From Methylolobus aquaticus (GTDB taxonomy: Bacteria > Pseudomonadota > Gammaproteobacteria > Methylococcales > Methylococcaceae), in assembly GCA_004168015.1 (NCBI GenBank), contig SEYW01000001.1:248001-312000 (forward strand): a DNA stretch of 64,000 bases, read 5' to 3'. A program made the translations under genes and the position numbers. This document shows, in pieces, positions 56,972 to 64,000 of this stretch (position 1 is its first letter; each line of letters begins with the position of its first letter). The notes under the pieces are model-generated. The model saw nothing but the letters and a program-made list of their open reading frames with translations. It had not been told where the DNA came from and did no database searches.

Positions 56972-58096
56972 TCAATCCTGATAACTGATGCGATAAATCG
57001 TGCCGCGCTGATCGTCCGAGACGAGCAGCGATCCATCGGCCAGCTGCAGCACATCCACCGGGCGACCGAGCACGGTCCCGTCGGGCTGCAGCCAGCCCTC
57101 GGCGAAGCTACGTTCCGCCACCGGAGATCCGTCGCGGAACTGCAGCACGACGACCCGGTAACCCTGCGGCTTGGTTCGATTCCAGGAACCGTGTTCGGCC
57201 ACGAACAGGCGGTTCCGGTACTCCTCGGGAAATTGTTTTCCGCTATAGAAACGCATGCCGAGCGGCGCGACATGCGCCGCATACTTCCACACCGGCGCGA
57301 CGAAGTCGCTGCACGGCCGCTCATCACCGAATTCGGGATCGCCGATGTCGGCCCCATGACAGAACGGGTAACCGTAATGCCGGCCAAGTTCGGGAGCGAC
57401 GTTCAATTCGTCGGGAGGCCGGTCGTCGCCCAACTCGTCCCGACCGTTATCGTTGAAGAACAGCTTGCCGGTCTCGGGGTGCCAGTCGAAGCCGACGCTG
57501 TTGCGGACCCCTCGCGCTACGATCTCCAGATTCTTGCCATCCGGGTCCATGCGCGTCAGCGTCGCAAAAATCTCATTGGGCGACAAGCAGATGTTGCAGG
57601 GAGCGCCGACCGGCGCATAGAGCTTTCCGTCCGGTCCGAAGCGCAGATACTTCCACCCGTGGTGCAACTCGCCGGGAAACCCGTCGTAGACGACGGTGGG
57701 AACCGGAGGATTGTTCAGCCGGCTGCCTATCCCGGCGAATTTGACGATACGCTGGACTTCGGCCACGTAAAGATCGCCGTTCCGGTACGCGACGCCGTTC
57801 GGCACATTCAGACCGGACGCGATGACCTGCACCGCCTCAGCCACACCGTCACCATCCTGGTCGCGCAGCGCATACACTTTGCCGGCCTTGGTGGTGCCGG
57901 CGTACACGGTGCCATCATCGCCAACGGTCAGGGAACGGACATTGGGGGTCCGGTCGGAGAAGACTGCAATCCGGAATCCGCCCGGCAACCGGATTTTATC
58001 CAGCCAAGCGCTGCCGGGGGCTGCCGACACAGTCGTCACTGCCGACGACAGCAGCAGCCAGCCGATCGAAGCCAGCCTGTTATTCGCCCGTTGCAT
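56972..58096 (-). CDS. Sorbosone-dehydrogenase-like PQQ-type sugar dehydrogenase
   Basis: This secreted protein of about 374 residues has a signal peptide (LASIGWLLLSSAVTTVSA) and a six-bladed propeller of the glucose/sorbosone dehydrogenase family. Typical segments are VPNGVAYRNGDLYVAEVQRI, RNSVGFDWHPETGKLFFNDNGRDELGDD and VAEHGSWNRTKPQGYRVV. The ATG at 58096 (GGAGG six bases upstream) is preferred to one two codons earlier. The PQQ-dependent activity is inferred; no PQQ genes are adjacent. Confidence 0.87.
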   Translation of the reverse strand: MQRANNRLASIGWLLLSSAVTTVSAAPGSAWLDKIRLPGGFRIAVFSDRTPNVRSLTVGDDGTVYAGTTKAGKVYALRDQDGDGVAEAVQVIASGLNVPNGVAYRNGDLYVAEVQRIVKFAGIGSRLNNPPVPTVVYDGFPGELHHGWKYLRFGPDGKLYAPVGAPCNICLSPNEIFATLTRMDPDGKNLEIVARGVRNSVGFDWHPETGKLFFNDNGRDELGDDRPPDELNVAPELGRHYGYPFCHGADIGDPEFGDERPCSDFVAPVWKYAAHVAPLGMRFYSGKQFPEEYRNRLFVAEHGSWNRTKPQGYRVVVLQFRDGSPVAERSFAEGWLQPDGTVLGRPVDVLQLADGSLLVSDDQRGTIYRISYQD

Positions 58097-58191
58097 GTTC
58101 ATCCTCCAGCAGCCAGAACTTTCGCTGTCTTGATTTTTCATCAGGGGTGCCCAAGTATGGTAACACTGAGATTCAACCGAGAGCCGACCCC

Positions 58192-59082
58192 ATGCGCATC
58201 CTGCTTTTCCTGTTGACCAATGCGGCCGTTCTGCTGCTCATCAGCCTGATTTTTCAAGTTTTGGGGCTGGGGCAATTCCTGGATCAGCAAGGCGTACACC
58301 TGAATCTGCAAAGCCTGCTGATTTACTCCGGCGTGATCGGCATGACGGGTTCGATCATGTCGTTGGCCATGTCCAAGTGGATGGCCAAGCAGTCAATGGG
58401 CGTTCACGTCATTGCCCAGCCGGGTAATGCGACAGAGCGCTGGCTCGTCGACGTCGTCGCCCGTCAGGCAGAAAAGGCCGGCATCGGCATGCCCGAAGTC
58501 GGGATCTTCGAATCCCCGGACCCCAACGCCTTCGCTACAGGCATGAGCAAGAATGATGCACTGGTCGCCGTCAGCACCGGCTTGCTGCAGGCCATGAGCG
58601 CCGATGAAGTCGAAGCGGTGCTCGGCCATGAAATGAGCCATGTCGCGAATGGCGACATGGTCACCATGGGCTTGCTGCAGGGCGTGGTGAATACCTTCGT
58701 GTACTTCTTCGCGACCATCGCCGGCCATCTGGTCGACCGCATGGTATTCCGTTCTGACGACGATCGGGGCGGCTACGGCCCTGCCTATTTCATCACACAG
58801 ATGGTGGCGCAGATCCTCTTGTCCATCCTTGCGACGATGATCGTGATGTGGTTCTCGCGCTGGCGGGAATTCCGGGCTGACGCAGGCGGCGCGCGGCTTG
58901 CCGGCCGGCAGAAGATGATCGGTGCCCTGCGTGCGCTGCAGCGTGCTCACGATCCGCAGGAGCTGCCGGGCGAGTTCGCGGCATTCGGTATCGGCGGCGG
59001 CGTGAGCGGGATGTCGCGGCTGTTCTTGAGCCACCCTCCGCTGGAGGAGCGCATCGAAGCCCTGCAGCGCGCGCAACCGTAG
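58192..59082 (+). CDS. htpX: Membrane zinc protease HtpX
   Basis: This 296-residue M48 protease of the inner membrane has two N-terminal helices (AAVLLLISLIFQVLGL and LLIYSGVIGMTGSIMSLAM), the zinc motif GHEMSHVANGDMVT and a third ligand in FRADAGGARLAG. It degrades misfolded membrane proteins. The ATG at 58192 was chosen from MRILLFLLTN. It is divergent from the sorbosone-dehydrogenase gene. Confidence 0.97.
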   Translation: MRILLFLLTNAAVLLLISLIFQVLGLGQFLDQQGVHLNLQSLLIYSGVIGMTGSIMSLAMSKWMAKQSMGVHVIAQPGNATERWLVDVVARQAEKAGIGMPEVGIFESPDPNAFATGMSKNDALVAVSTGLLQAMSADEVEAVLGHEMSHVANGDMVTMGLLQGVVNTFVYFFATIAGHLVDRMVFRSDDDRGGYGPAYFITQMVAQILLSILATMIVMWFSRWREFRADAGGARLAGRQKMIGALRALQRAHDPQELPGEFAAFGIGGGVSGMSRLFLSHPPLEERIEALQRAQP

Positions 59083-59149
59083 ACGCGCCAAACGGCGGCC
59101 GCGCCGGTCCTGCCTTGTTCACCTTACCCCGACTTCTCGAACGCTCCGC

Positions 59150-60127
59150 ATGAACCCCAACGGCTCCACTGGCCAGTCCGGTTTCGGGCTGGCCACGCTG
59201 GACAATCACGCCGTTCTGGCGATCGAGGGAGCCGACGCCGTCGGCTTCCTGCAAGGGCAGACCACCTGCGACGTCAAAGCGCTAAAGCGGGGCCAGATGA
59301 CACTGGGCGCGATCTGCAATCCCAAAGGACGCACCCTTGCGGTCTTCCGTCTACTGCGAGTCGAAAGCGGCTGCCTGCTGGTGCTGCCCAAGGATAGGAT
59401 CGATCCCGTCAGGCGCCGCCTGATACCCTACGTCTTGCGCTCGCAGGTACGCATCACCGGGACCGTTGACGCTGGCGAGTGGTCCCTGCTGGGCGGATCG
59501 GGGTCAATCGGTCCCGGAGCCGGCGCGGTGCTCGGAATGACTGGCGAACCGCAGCCCGGCCAATCGCTGCTGATGTCCACGGGCGTCTGGGTGCTCGCCC
59601 TCGAACACAGCGGAAAGTATCTGGTCGCGGGACCGTCCGCGGTCACGGCTGCGCTCCGTGACCAGTTGCTCGCGGACGGCCTGGCACACGAGATCACGAA
59701 CGAACGCTGGCAGTGGGCCGAGATCGCCGACGGGATTCCCAGCGTCACCGACGCGACGGCGGAAGAATTCATCCCACAAATGCTCAATCTGGATCTGCTC
59801 GGGGGTATCAGCTTCAGCAAGGGCTGCTACACCGGGCAGGAAGTCGTCGCGCGCACTCACTACCTGGGCGCCGTAAAGCGGCGGATGCATCGGCTGCGGA
59901 CGCAGTCGGACCACCGTCCTGAAGCCGGCATGCGCATCGCGATGGGTCCCGACGACACCTTGGCCGGCCAGGTACTGATCGCTGCCGGCACACCGGAGAT
60001 GCCGGGTTGCTACGATCTGCTATCCGTGCTGACAGCCGAAGGAGCGCAAGCCCAGGAATTGCGCCTCGGTTCGCCTTCCGGCCCGAGACTCGAGCCGGCA
60101 CGCCTCCCCTACTCGCTCGAAACCTGA
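59150..60127 (+). CDS. ygfZ: tRNA-modifying / Fe-S maintenance protein YgfZ
   Basis: This 325-residue GcvT-fold protein binds folate and assists Fe-S enzymes such as MiaB. The signature K-G-C-[FY]-x-G-[QE] is present as KGCYTGQEVVARTHYLG, and the N-terminal domain has VGFLQGQTTCDVKAL. It is of usual length. The gene is 140 bp before ctaA. Confidence 0.95.
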   Translation: MNPNGSTGQSGFGLATLDNHAVLAIEGADAVGFLQGQTTCDVKALKRGQMTLGAICNPKGRTLAVFRLLRVESGCLLVLPKDRIDPVRRRLIPYVLRSQVRITGTVDAGEWSLLGGSGSIGPGAGAVLGMTGEPQPGQSLLMSTGVWVLALEHSGKYLVAGPSAVTAALRDQLLADGLAHEITNERWQWAEIADGIPSVTDATAEEFIPQMLNLDLLGGISFSKGCYTGQEVVARTHYLGAVKRRMHRLRTQSDHRPEAGMRIAMGPDDTLAGQVLIAAGTPEMPGCYDLLSVLTAEGAQAQELRLGSPSGPRLEPARLPYSLET

Positions 60128-60237
60128 GGACTCTTTTTCCGACTACCGCAGCGGTGGTGCGATGCAAGTGCAACGGCGAGCCAGATTCCGGGTCGGAGCC
60201 TTGGAGATCAGGGTGCCCAGTGATAGCATCCGAGCGA

Positions 60238-60256
60238 TTTTTTCACCCCCCCCCCC
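60238..60256 (+). repeat. T6-CA-C11 homopolymer tract upstream of ctaA
   Basis: Six T, then CA, then eleven C, ending ten bases before the ctaA start codon, where a ribosome-binding site is expected. Such tracts can vary in length by slippage. Confidence 0.9.
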
Positions 60257-60266
60257 GAGTATCACC

Positions 60267-61271
60267 ATGATCGACGAGACCGCAACCCGCCGTTATTTCA
60301 GGATCGGCCTGATCACCGTCGCGGCGGTCTACTTCCTCATCATGGTCGGCGGTATCGTCCGTGCGTCGGGCGCCGGCATGGGCTGCCCGGACTGGCCGAC
60401 CTGTTTCGGCCAGTGGATCCCACCGACCTCCGAGGCCGAGTTGCCAGCGAACTATCAGGAGATTTACGCCCAGCGCGGCTATGCCGACACGCGATTCAAT
60501 CCGCTCAAGACCTGGACCGAATACGTCAATCGGCTGATCGGTGTCACGATCGGCGCGCTGGTCATGTTGACCCTCGCCTGCTCGATCCCGCTGCGCAAGC
60601 TCGATCCTCCGGTGTTCTATCTTTCCGGCGCCGTGCTGTTGCTGGTGGGGTTTCAGGGCTGGCTCGGCTCGGCGGTCGTCGCCAGCAATTTGCGTCCAGC
60701 GATGATTACGGCCCATATGATCGTGGCCTTTGTCATCGTTTCCCTGCTGCTCTATACGGTGATCCGTTCGCAGCGCACACGCATCCGGAAAGCAGATTTT
60801 GCAGCGCTGCCTCCGCGATTCGGCACCGTGCTGATCGCGGCCATGGTCATGACCCTGCTGCAAATTGCCATGGGGACCCAGATCCGGGAGTCGGTCGATG
60901 TCATTGCCACGCTGTTCCATGCCGCCGACCGGCATCTCTGGCGTGAGGAATTCCCGACCGTGTTCTACATCCACCGCTCGTTTTCGTCGATTATCCTGTT
61001 GACGAACCTGTGGCTCGCCTGGACCCTGCTCAAGTGTCTGGGCCACCGGCATTGGTACACCCGGTTCGGAATGGCCCTAGCCGGCCTAGTGGTCGCAGCG
61101 ATCGCGGCTGGCGTCGGGCTGGACCGTTTCGGCTTCCCCGCCGTCGTGCAGCCGCTGCATCTGGTATTGGCCAATCTGATTTTCGGCATGCAATTCGCGC
61201 TCTTCTCGATTTACCGCTACGCGTCGAACACGCCAGCGCAGGGCGCGGAGCTTACCGCCAGCTACCCCTGA
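60267..61271 (+). CDS. ctaA: Heme A synthase
   Basis: This 334-residue membrane enzyme (COX15/CtaA) oxidises heme O to heme A for cytochrome c oxidase. It has about eight helices, the signature GGIVRASGAGMGCPDWPTCFGQWIPP near residue 25, conserved His in ITAHMIVAFV and YIHRSFSSIIL, and a late QPLHLVLANLIFGMQF. No ctaB is adjacent. The start lacks a clear ribosome-binding site because of the preceding C11 tract. Confidence 0.95.
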   Translation: MIDETATRRYFRIGLITVAAVYFLIMVGGIVRASGAGMGCPDWPTCFGQWIPPTSEAELPANYQEIYAQRGYADTRFNPLKTWTEYVNRLIGVTIGALVMLTLACSIPLRKLDPPVFYLSGAVLLLVGFQGWLGSAVVASNLRPAMITAHMIVAFVIVSLLLYTVIRSQRTRIRKADFAALPPRFGTVLIAAMVMTLLQIAMGTQIRESVDVIATLFHAADRHLWREEFPTVFYIHRSFSSIILLTNLWLAWTLLKCLGHRHWYTRFGMALAGLVVAAIAAGVGLDRFGFPAVVQPLHLVLANLIFGMQFALFSIYRYASNTPAQGAELTASYP

Positions 61272-61816
61272 GCCACGCCTTGCGGACTCGAGACCCTGAA
61301 CCCGACGGGATTCTCGCCATGATCACCGACGACCTGATTCGGCAAATCGCACCGCCTCCCAGCCCCTGTTGATGGGGGCAAACACCTGCGCTGCTGACGG
61401 CTGGCGATCGAGTCGGGCGAAATCACGCGTGACTGCACAACCGATCGCTGTGGCAAACAATGTCCGTTGGCATGACGGTGCGATGCGCGGAGACCACCGC
61501 GACGAAGCGCGCCCCCCAACTCGAGATGGGATGGTCGCGTGCCGGCACGAGAAGAACACGTGGTCCGGCCGGGGGGCGCGGCGGGGGTATCTTGTGGTAC
61601 GGCGGTGACATCGGGCGGGAGAGTTGAACCCGCCGACACAATGGTCTTCCCCTGATCCGCGATCCCTCGGGGTTACCCCGAATTCGAGCCCCGTCTGAAG
61701 CGCCTCATCCCGCCCCTTCGTCGGCTGGGCGTCTGTCTGACGTCGGCGCCTCTCCGCTATGAACCTCTACCACCGGCCTTGAGCGGGATGCCCGAAAGCA
61801 TCCCGCAGCGACAGGG
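61272..61816. other. Intergenic region between ctaA and the multicopper oxidase
   Basis: 545 bp between convergent genes. Short frames are present but none is recognisable. A 21-base stem-loop at about 61613-61634 resembles a tRNA/tmRNA T-arm but without the rest of either RNA. The terminator hairpin of the oxidase gene lies at the right end. Confidence 0.5.
61783..61806 (-). terminator. Terminator-like hairpin after the multicopper oxidase gene
   Basis: GCGGGATGC and GCATCCCGC form a perfect 9-bp stem with loop CCGAAA (read on the plus strand), 10 bp beyond the stop codon. No T-run follows. Confidence 0.6.
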
Positions 61817-63724
61817 CTACTCGACCAGGAACTCGCGCATCATGCCCATGTCCTCGTGCTCGAGGTTATGGCAATGCACCATGAAGACGCCCTTGTAACT
61901 CTTGTAGGGCTTGATGATCCGGACCTTCTCGCCGGGCATCACCAGCACGGTATCCTTCCACCCGCTGTCGATGAAACCTTCCTTGACGGTCGCATAGTCC
62001 TCCGCTTCCTCGGCACCGATGCTGCGACTGATGATCTGGAACGGTTCTTCGTGCAAGTGGATTGGATGAGCCATGGACATCATCATCCCCATGCCTCCCA
62101 TGCCTCCCATGCCTCCCATGCCTCCCATGCCTCCCATGCCACCCCCGCCTGATTTTCCCTCGCCGCCATGTTGCATTCCGCCCATTCCGCCCATTCCGCC
62201 CATTCCGTGCTGCATTCCGCCGCCGGGCATCTGATCCGGCTTACTTTCGCCCGCATGGCCACCGGGTTTCGCCTCGCCGCCCGACGCACCGCCCCCGTGA
62301 CCGCCCTCGCCACCGTGAGCGTGGAAGATCTGAACCAGTTGCAGCGTGTTGAACGGGATACGCTCGCTGGGCAGGAAGTCGTTGGGGGCGTAAGGCCGTC
62401 CGTTCAGCAGCATTGCACCCGGTGCCTCGGAAATTCCGAGTGGGACGGGGTTGTTTGGATTTGCGGTGTCCTCGATGCGGAGATGGGTGAATTTGCTGAG
62501 TTGCGTTGGCAGGCTCGGGCTCTCGCTGACTTTGCGGGTTACCCGCACGGTGAAAATCGGGTAATCGCTGCCGACCGGAAGCTGGCTCCCCATCATGCCC
62601 ATGCCACCCATGCCCATTCCGCCACCCATACCGTGGCCGCCACCGTCCATGGATTTTCCGTCACCGCCGTGGCGCATGCCGCCCATCATGCCCATACCCA
62701 TGCCACCGCCCATCATGCCCATGCCCATCTTAGGCAGCACCCCGGTGAAGGGCCGGCTCCGCATCACGAGTTGTGAGCCCACCGGGCGTCCGCTGAAATC
62801 GGCCCAGATGTCGAGCCGTTCGCCGGGGCCGAGCATCAGATAAGGCTTGGTCTCCGGCGTCTCGAGCAGACCTCCATCCACACCGATCACGGTCAACGGT
62901 GATCCGTCGTCCCAGGCGAGCTTGTAAATGCGGGCATTGGATCCATTGAGGACGCGAAGCCGGTAGGCTCGGGTGGCGACGTCGACACTGAAATCCGGCC
63001 TTCCGTTGACCAGGATCCGATTGCCGTGGAAGCCCATCATGCGGTCATGCATGCTGCGCGCGTAAACCAACTGGTTCTGATCGTCAAACAGCCGGTCCTG
63101 AATCACGATTGGGATCTCGTATTCACCTGCCGGCAGTCCCAGCTTCTGCTCCTCGGGATCGCTCACCAGCATCGCGCCGGCCAGTCCCTGATAGACCTGT
63201 CGCCCAGTGATGCCATGGGTATGCGGGTGATACAGAATCATGCTCGCCCGGTTGCGCATTTCAAACTCGTAGACGAAGGTCTGTCCCTTGTCCAGTGCGT
63301 AAACCGGGTGACCGTCCATCAAGGCCGGCACATTCAAGCCATGCCAGTGCGTGATCGTTGGTTCGTCGAGTTCGTTGCGCAGATGGATCCGGATCTTCTG
63401 CCCGTTCTGGAAGCGCATCAGCGGTCCGAGGTATGAACCCGGCAGCACGGCCAGCGAATTCTCGGGGCCGTTCACCAGCCGACCGATGTATTGCTGTACG
63501 CGGGTTGCCTGCCCGGGCAGGATCGATACCGTACCGGGCCGGCAGAGCAATTCCAGCTCCACATCCGGCTTGAAGTCGGGCGAAGCCCGGTTGGGTGCCA
63601 TTCTGGGCATGTCGCCCATGCCCTCCATGGCGCGGAGCCACGTTGGCAGGCCGGCATAAGCCATCAGGCTGAGACCGCTTTGGTACAGGAAACGGCGGCG
63701 GGAAACACTGTTGGGATTGCGCAT
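61817..63724 (-). CDS. CueO-like multicopper oxidase with Met/Gly/His-rich inserts
   Basis: This protein of about 635 residues has a twin-arginine signal (VSRRRFLYQSGLSLMAYAGL) and is exported to the periplasm. The four copper motifs are HWHGLNVPALMDG, LYHPHTHGITG, HPIHLHEEPF and VHCHNLEHEDMGMM, the CueO/CopA-type pattern of cuprous oxidases. Two inserts are extreme: one (about 330-380) is Met/Gly-rich, and one (about 470-555) is His/Gly/Met-rich with GMGGMGG repeats. GAGGAGG lies four bases before the ATG. The longer upstream frame lacks signal features. Confidence 0.93.
   Translation of the reverse strand: MRNPNSVSRRRFLYQSGLSLMAYAGLPTWLRAMEGMGDMPRMAPNRASPDFKPDVELELLCRPGTVSILPGQATRVQQYIGRLVNGPENSLAVLPGSYLGPLMRFQNGQKIRIHLRNELDEPTITHWHGLNVPALMDGHPVYALDKGQTFVYEFEMRNRASMILYHPHTHGITGRQVYQGLAGAMLVSDPEEQKLGLPAGEYEIPIVIQDRLFDDQNQLVYARSMHDRMMGFHGNRILVNGRPDFSVDVATRAYRLRVLNGSNARIYKLAWDDGSPLTVIGVDGGLLETPETKPYLMLGPGERLDIWADFSGRPVGSQLVMRSRPFTGVLPKMGMGMMGGGMGMGMMGGMRHGGDGKSMDGGGHGMGGGMGMGGMGMMGSQLPVGSDYPIFTVRVTRKVSESPSLPTQLSKFTHLRIEDTANPNNPVPLGISEAPGAMLLNGRPYAPNDFLPSERIPFNTLQLVQIFHAHGGEGGHGGGASGGEAKPGGHAGESKPDQMPGGGMQHGMGGMGGMGGMQHGGEGKSGGGGMGGMGGMGGMGGMGGMGMMMSMAHPIHLHEEPFQIISRSIGAEEAEDYATVKEGFIDSGWKDTVLVMPGEKVRIIKPYKSYKGVFMVHCHNLEHEDMGMMREFLVE
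62091..62153 (-). repeat. 9-bp tandem repeat in the multicopper oxidase gene
   Basis: Six perfect copies of ATGCCTCCC plus one imperfect copy (plus strand). They encode Gly-Met-Gly on the minus strand, so copy-number change would stay in frame. Confidence 0.95.
62175..62210 (-). repeat. Second 9-bp tandem repeat in the multicopper oxidase gene
   Basis: Three perfect copies of ATTCCGCCC and one degenerate copy (plus strand), again encoding Gly-Gly-Met/Gly-Met-Gly units in frame. Confidence 0.9.
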
Positions 63725-64000
63725 ATAACCTCCTCGGACGTCATCGTCTCTTTTCGGTGGCCGCACCCCATGGATGGGGTCCGGTGTCTGAAGTCCTTCT
63801 CGGCCGCGATCGCCGCCGGAGAGAACGACTGTTGGAACCTGACGGCGCAAGTATTAGCCTGAACTTATGCCGTGTCCATACCCGCCGTATCGGCGGTCAC
63901 GCGTGTCACGCGCGAGCACTTTACGCTGACCGGTACACCCGTTCGAAGCGAGCGGAGAACCCAGATCTCGTGGAACCCGAGACCTATCCAGCAGGCCCGG
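63725..64000. other. Region upstream of the multicopper oxidase gene
   Basis: 276 bp to the window edge. It should hold the oxidase promoter. TAATACT at about 63851-63860 on the minus strand is a possible -10. I could not find a convincing CueR-type dyad. No gene is seen. Confidence 0.4.

Noticed and set aside
56039..58216. 725-codon open frame on the plus strand opposite the methyltransferase and sorbosone-dehydrogenase genes
   Set aside because: Low-complexity antisense product with no motif; the minus-strand genes are clear.
61610..61642. T-arm-like stem-loop on the minus strand (GCGGG, TTCAACT, CCCGC), resembling the 3' end of tmRNA or a tRNA
   Set aside because: The loop is two bases too long, and no acceptor stem, CCA end or partner domain follows. 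It is kept only as a possible remnant.
62091..62210. Short tandem repeats considered as a CRISPR array
   Set aside because: The units are 9 bp, contiguous without spacers, and lie inside the oxidase coding sequence.

Overview
The window looks like a chromosomal segment of a GC-rich gammaproteobacterium. The blocks valS-holC-pepA / lptF-lptG, pilB-pilC-pilD-coaE-zapD, ubiC-ubiA, rpsF-rpsR-(DUF2232)-rplI and rppH next to a HAD phosphatase are arrangements typical of that class. Terminal-oxidase biogenesis (heme A synthase), ubiquinone synthesis genes, LPS genes (waaA, lptFG) and two pilus systems indicate an aerobic or facultative Gram-negative cell. I saw no tRNA, rRNA, IS element, prophage or CRISPR array.

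Layout. 1-6817 (minus strand) is a Tad/Flp pilus locus read flp-cpaA-cpaB-cpaC-lipoprotein-cpaE-cpaF-tadB; tadB runs off the left edge. 7008-10930 holds two polytopic GT-C-like membrane proteins, rubredoxin and a DUF1269 protein. 11141-16697 (plus) is a tightly overlapped six-gene lipid-modification operon (NTF2-like, FAD oxidoreductase, DUF1365, cyclopropane-fatty-acid synthase, DUF1295, second CFA-like methyltransferase), preceded by a good match to an RpoE-type ECF promoter. 16730-21342 holds pgl, a REC-GGDEF cyclase, a periplasmic-type aspartic protease, a small membrane protein, rppH, a HAD phosphatase and tusA. 21445-26779 is zapD-coaE-pilD-pilC-pilB. 26902-34016 is valS-holC-pepA divergent from lptF-lptG. 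34036-38724 has an RDD protein, ubiCA, and a DUF6394/K+-channel pair.

39003-43239 looks accessory: two divergent secreted proteins (an FG-GAP/VCBS propeller with a C-terminal carbohydrate-binding-like domain, and an ASH-domain protein with a glycoside-hydrolase-like barrel) separated by 1.24 kb with no recognisable gene. 43412-50509 holds ychF, manC, a large GGDEF-EAL protein and waaA; the last two overlap tail to tail by 88 bp. 50552-52838 is the S6/S18/L9 operon with a recognisable S6:S18 autoregulatory RNA motif and a sigma70-like promoter. 52851-61271 holds tyrS, erpA, radA, a methyltransferase, a sorbosone-dehydrogenase-like enzyme, htpX, ygfZ and ctaA. 61817-63724 is a Tat-exported CueO-like multicopper oxidase with Met/Gly/His-rich inserts encoded by perfect 9-bp tandem repeats.

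The most interesting points are: (i) the lipid operon and its ECF-like promoter; (ii) the secreted pair in the 39-43 kb island; (iii) a mannosyltransferase whose conserved N-terminus lies upstream of any ATG/GTG/TTG, directly downstream of and in frame with rubredoxin; (iv) the repeat-encoded copper-binding inserts; and (v) homopolymer tracts (C11 before ctaA, C9 inside the K+ channel). Assignments come from reading motifs and gene order by eye; no database search was run.
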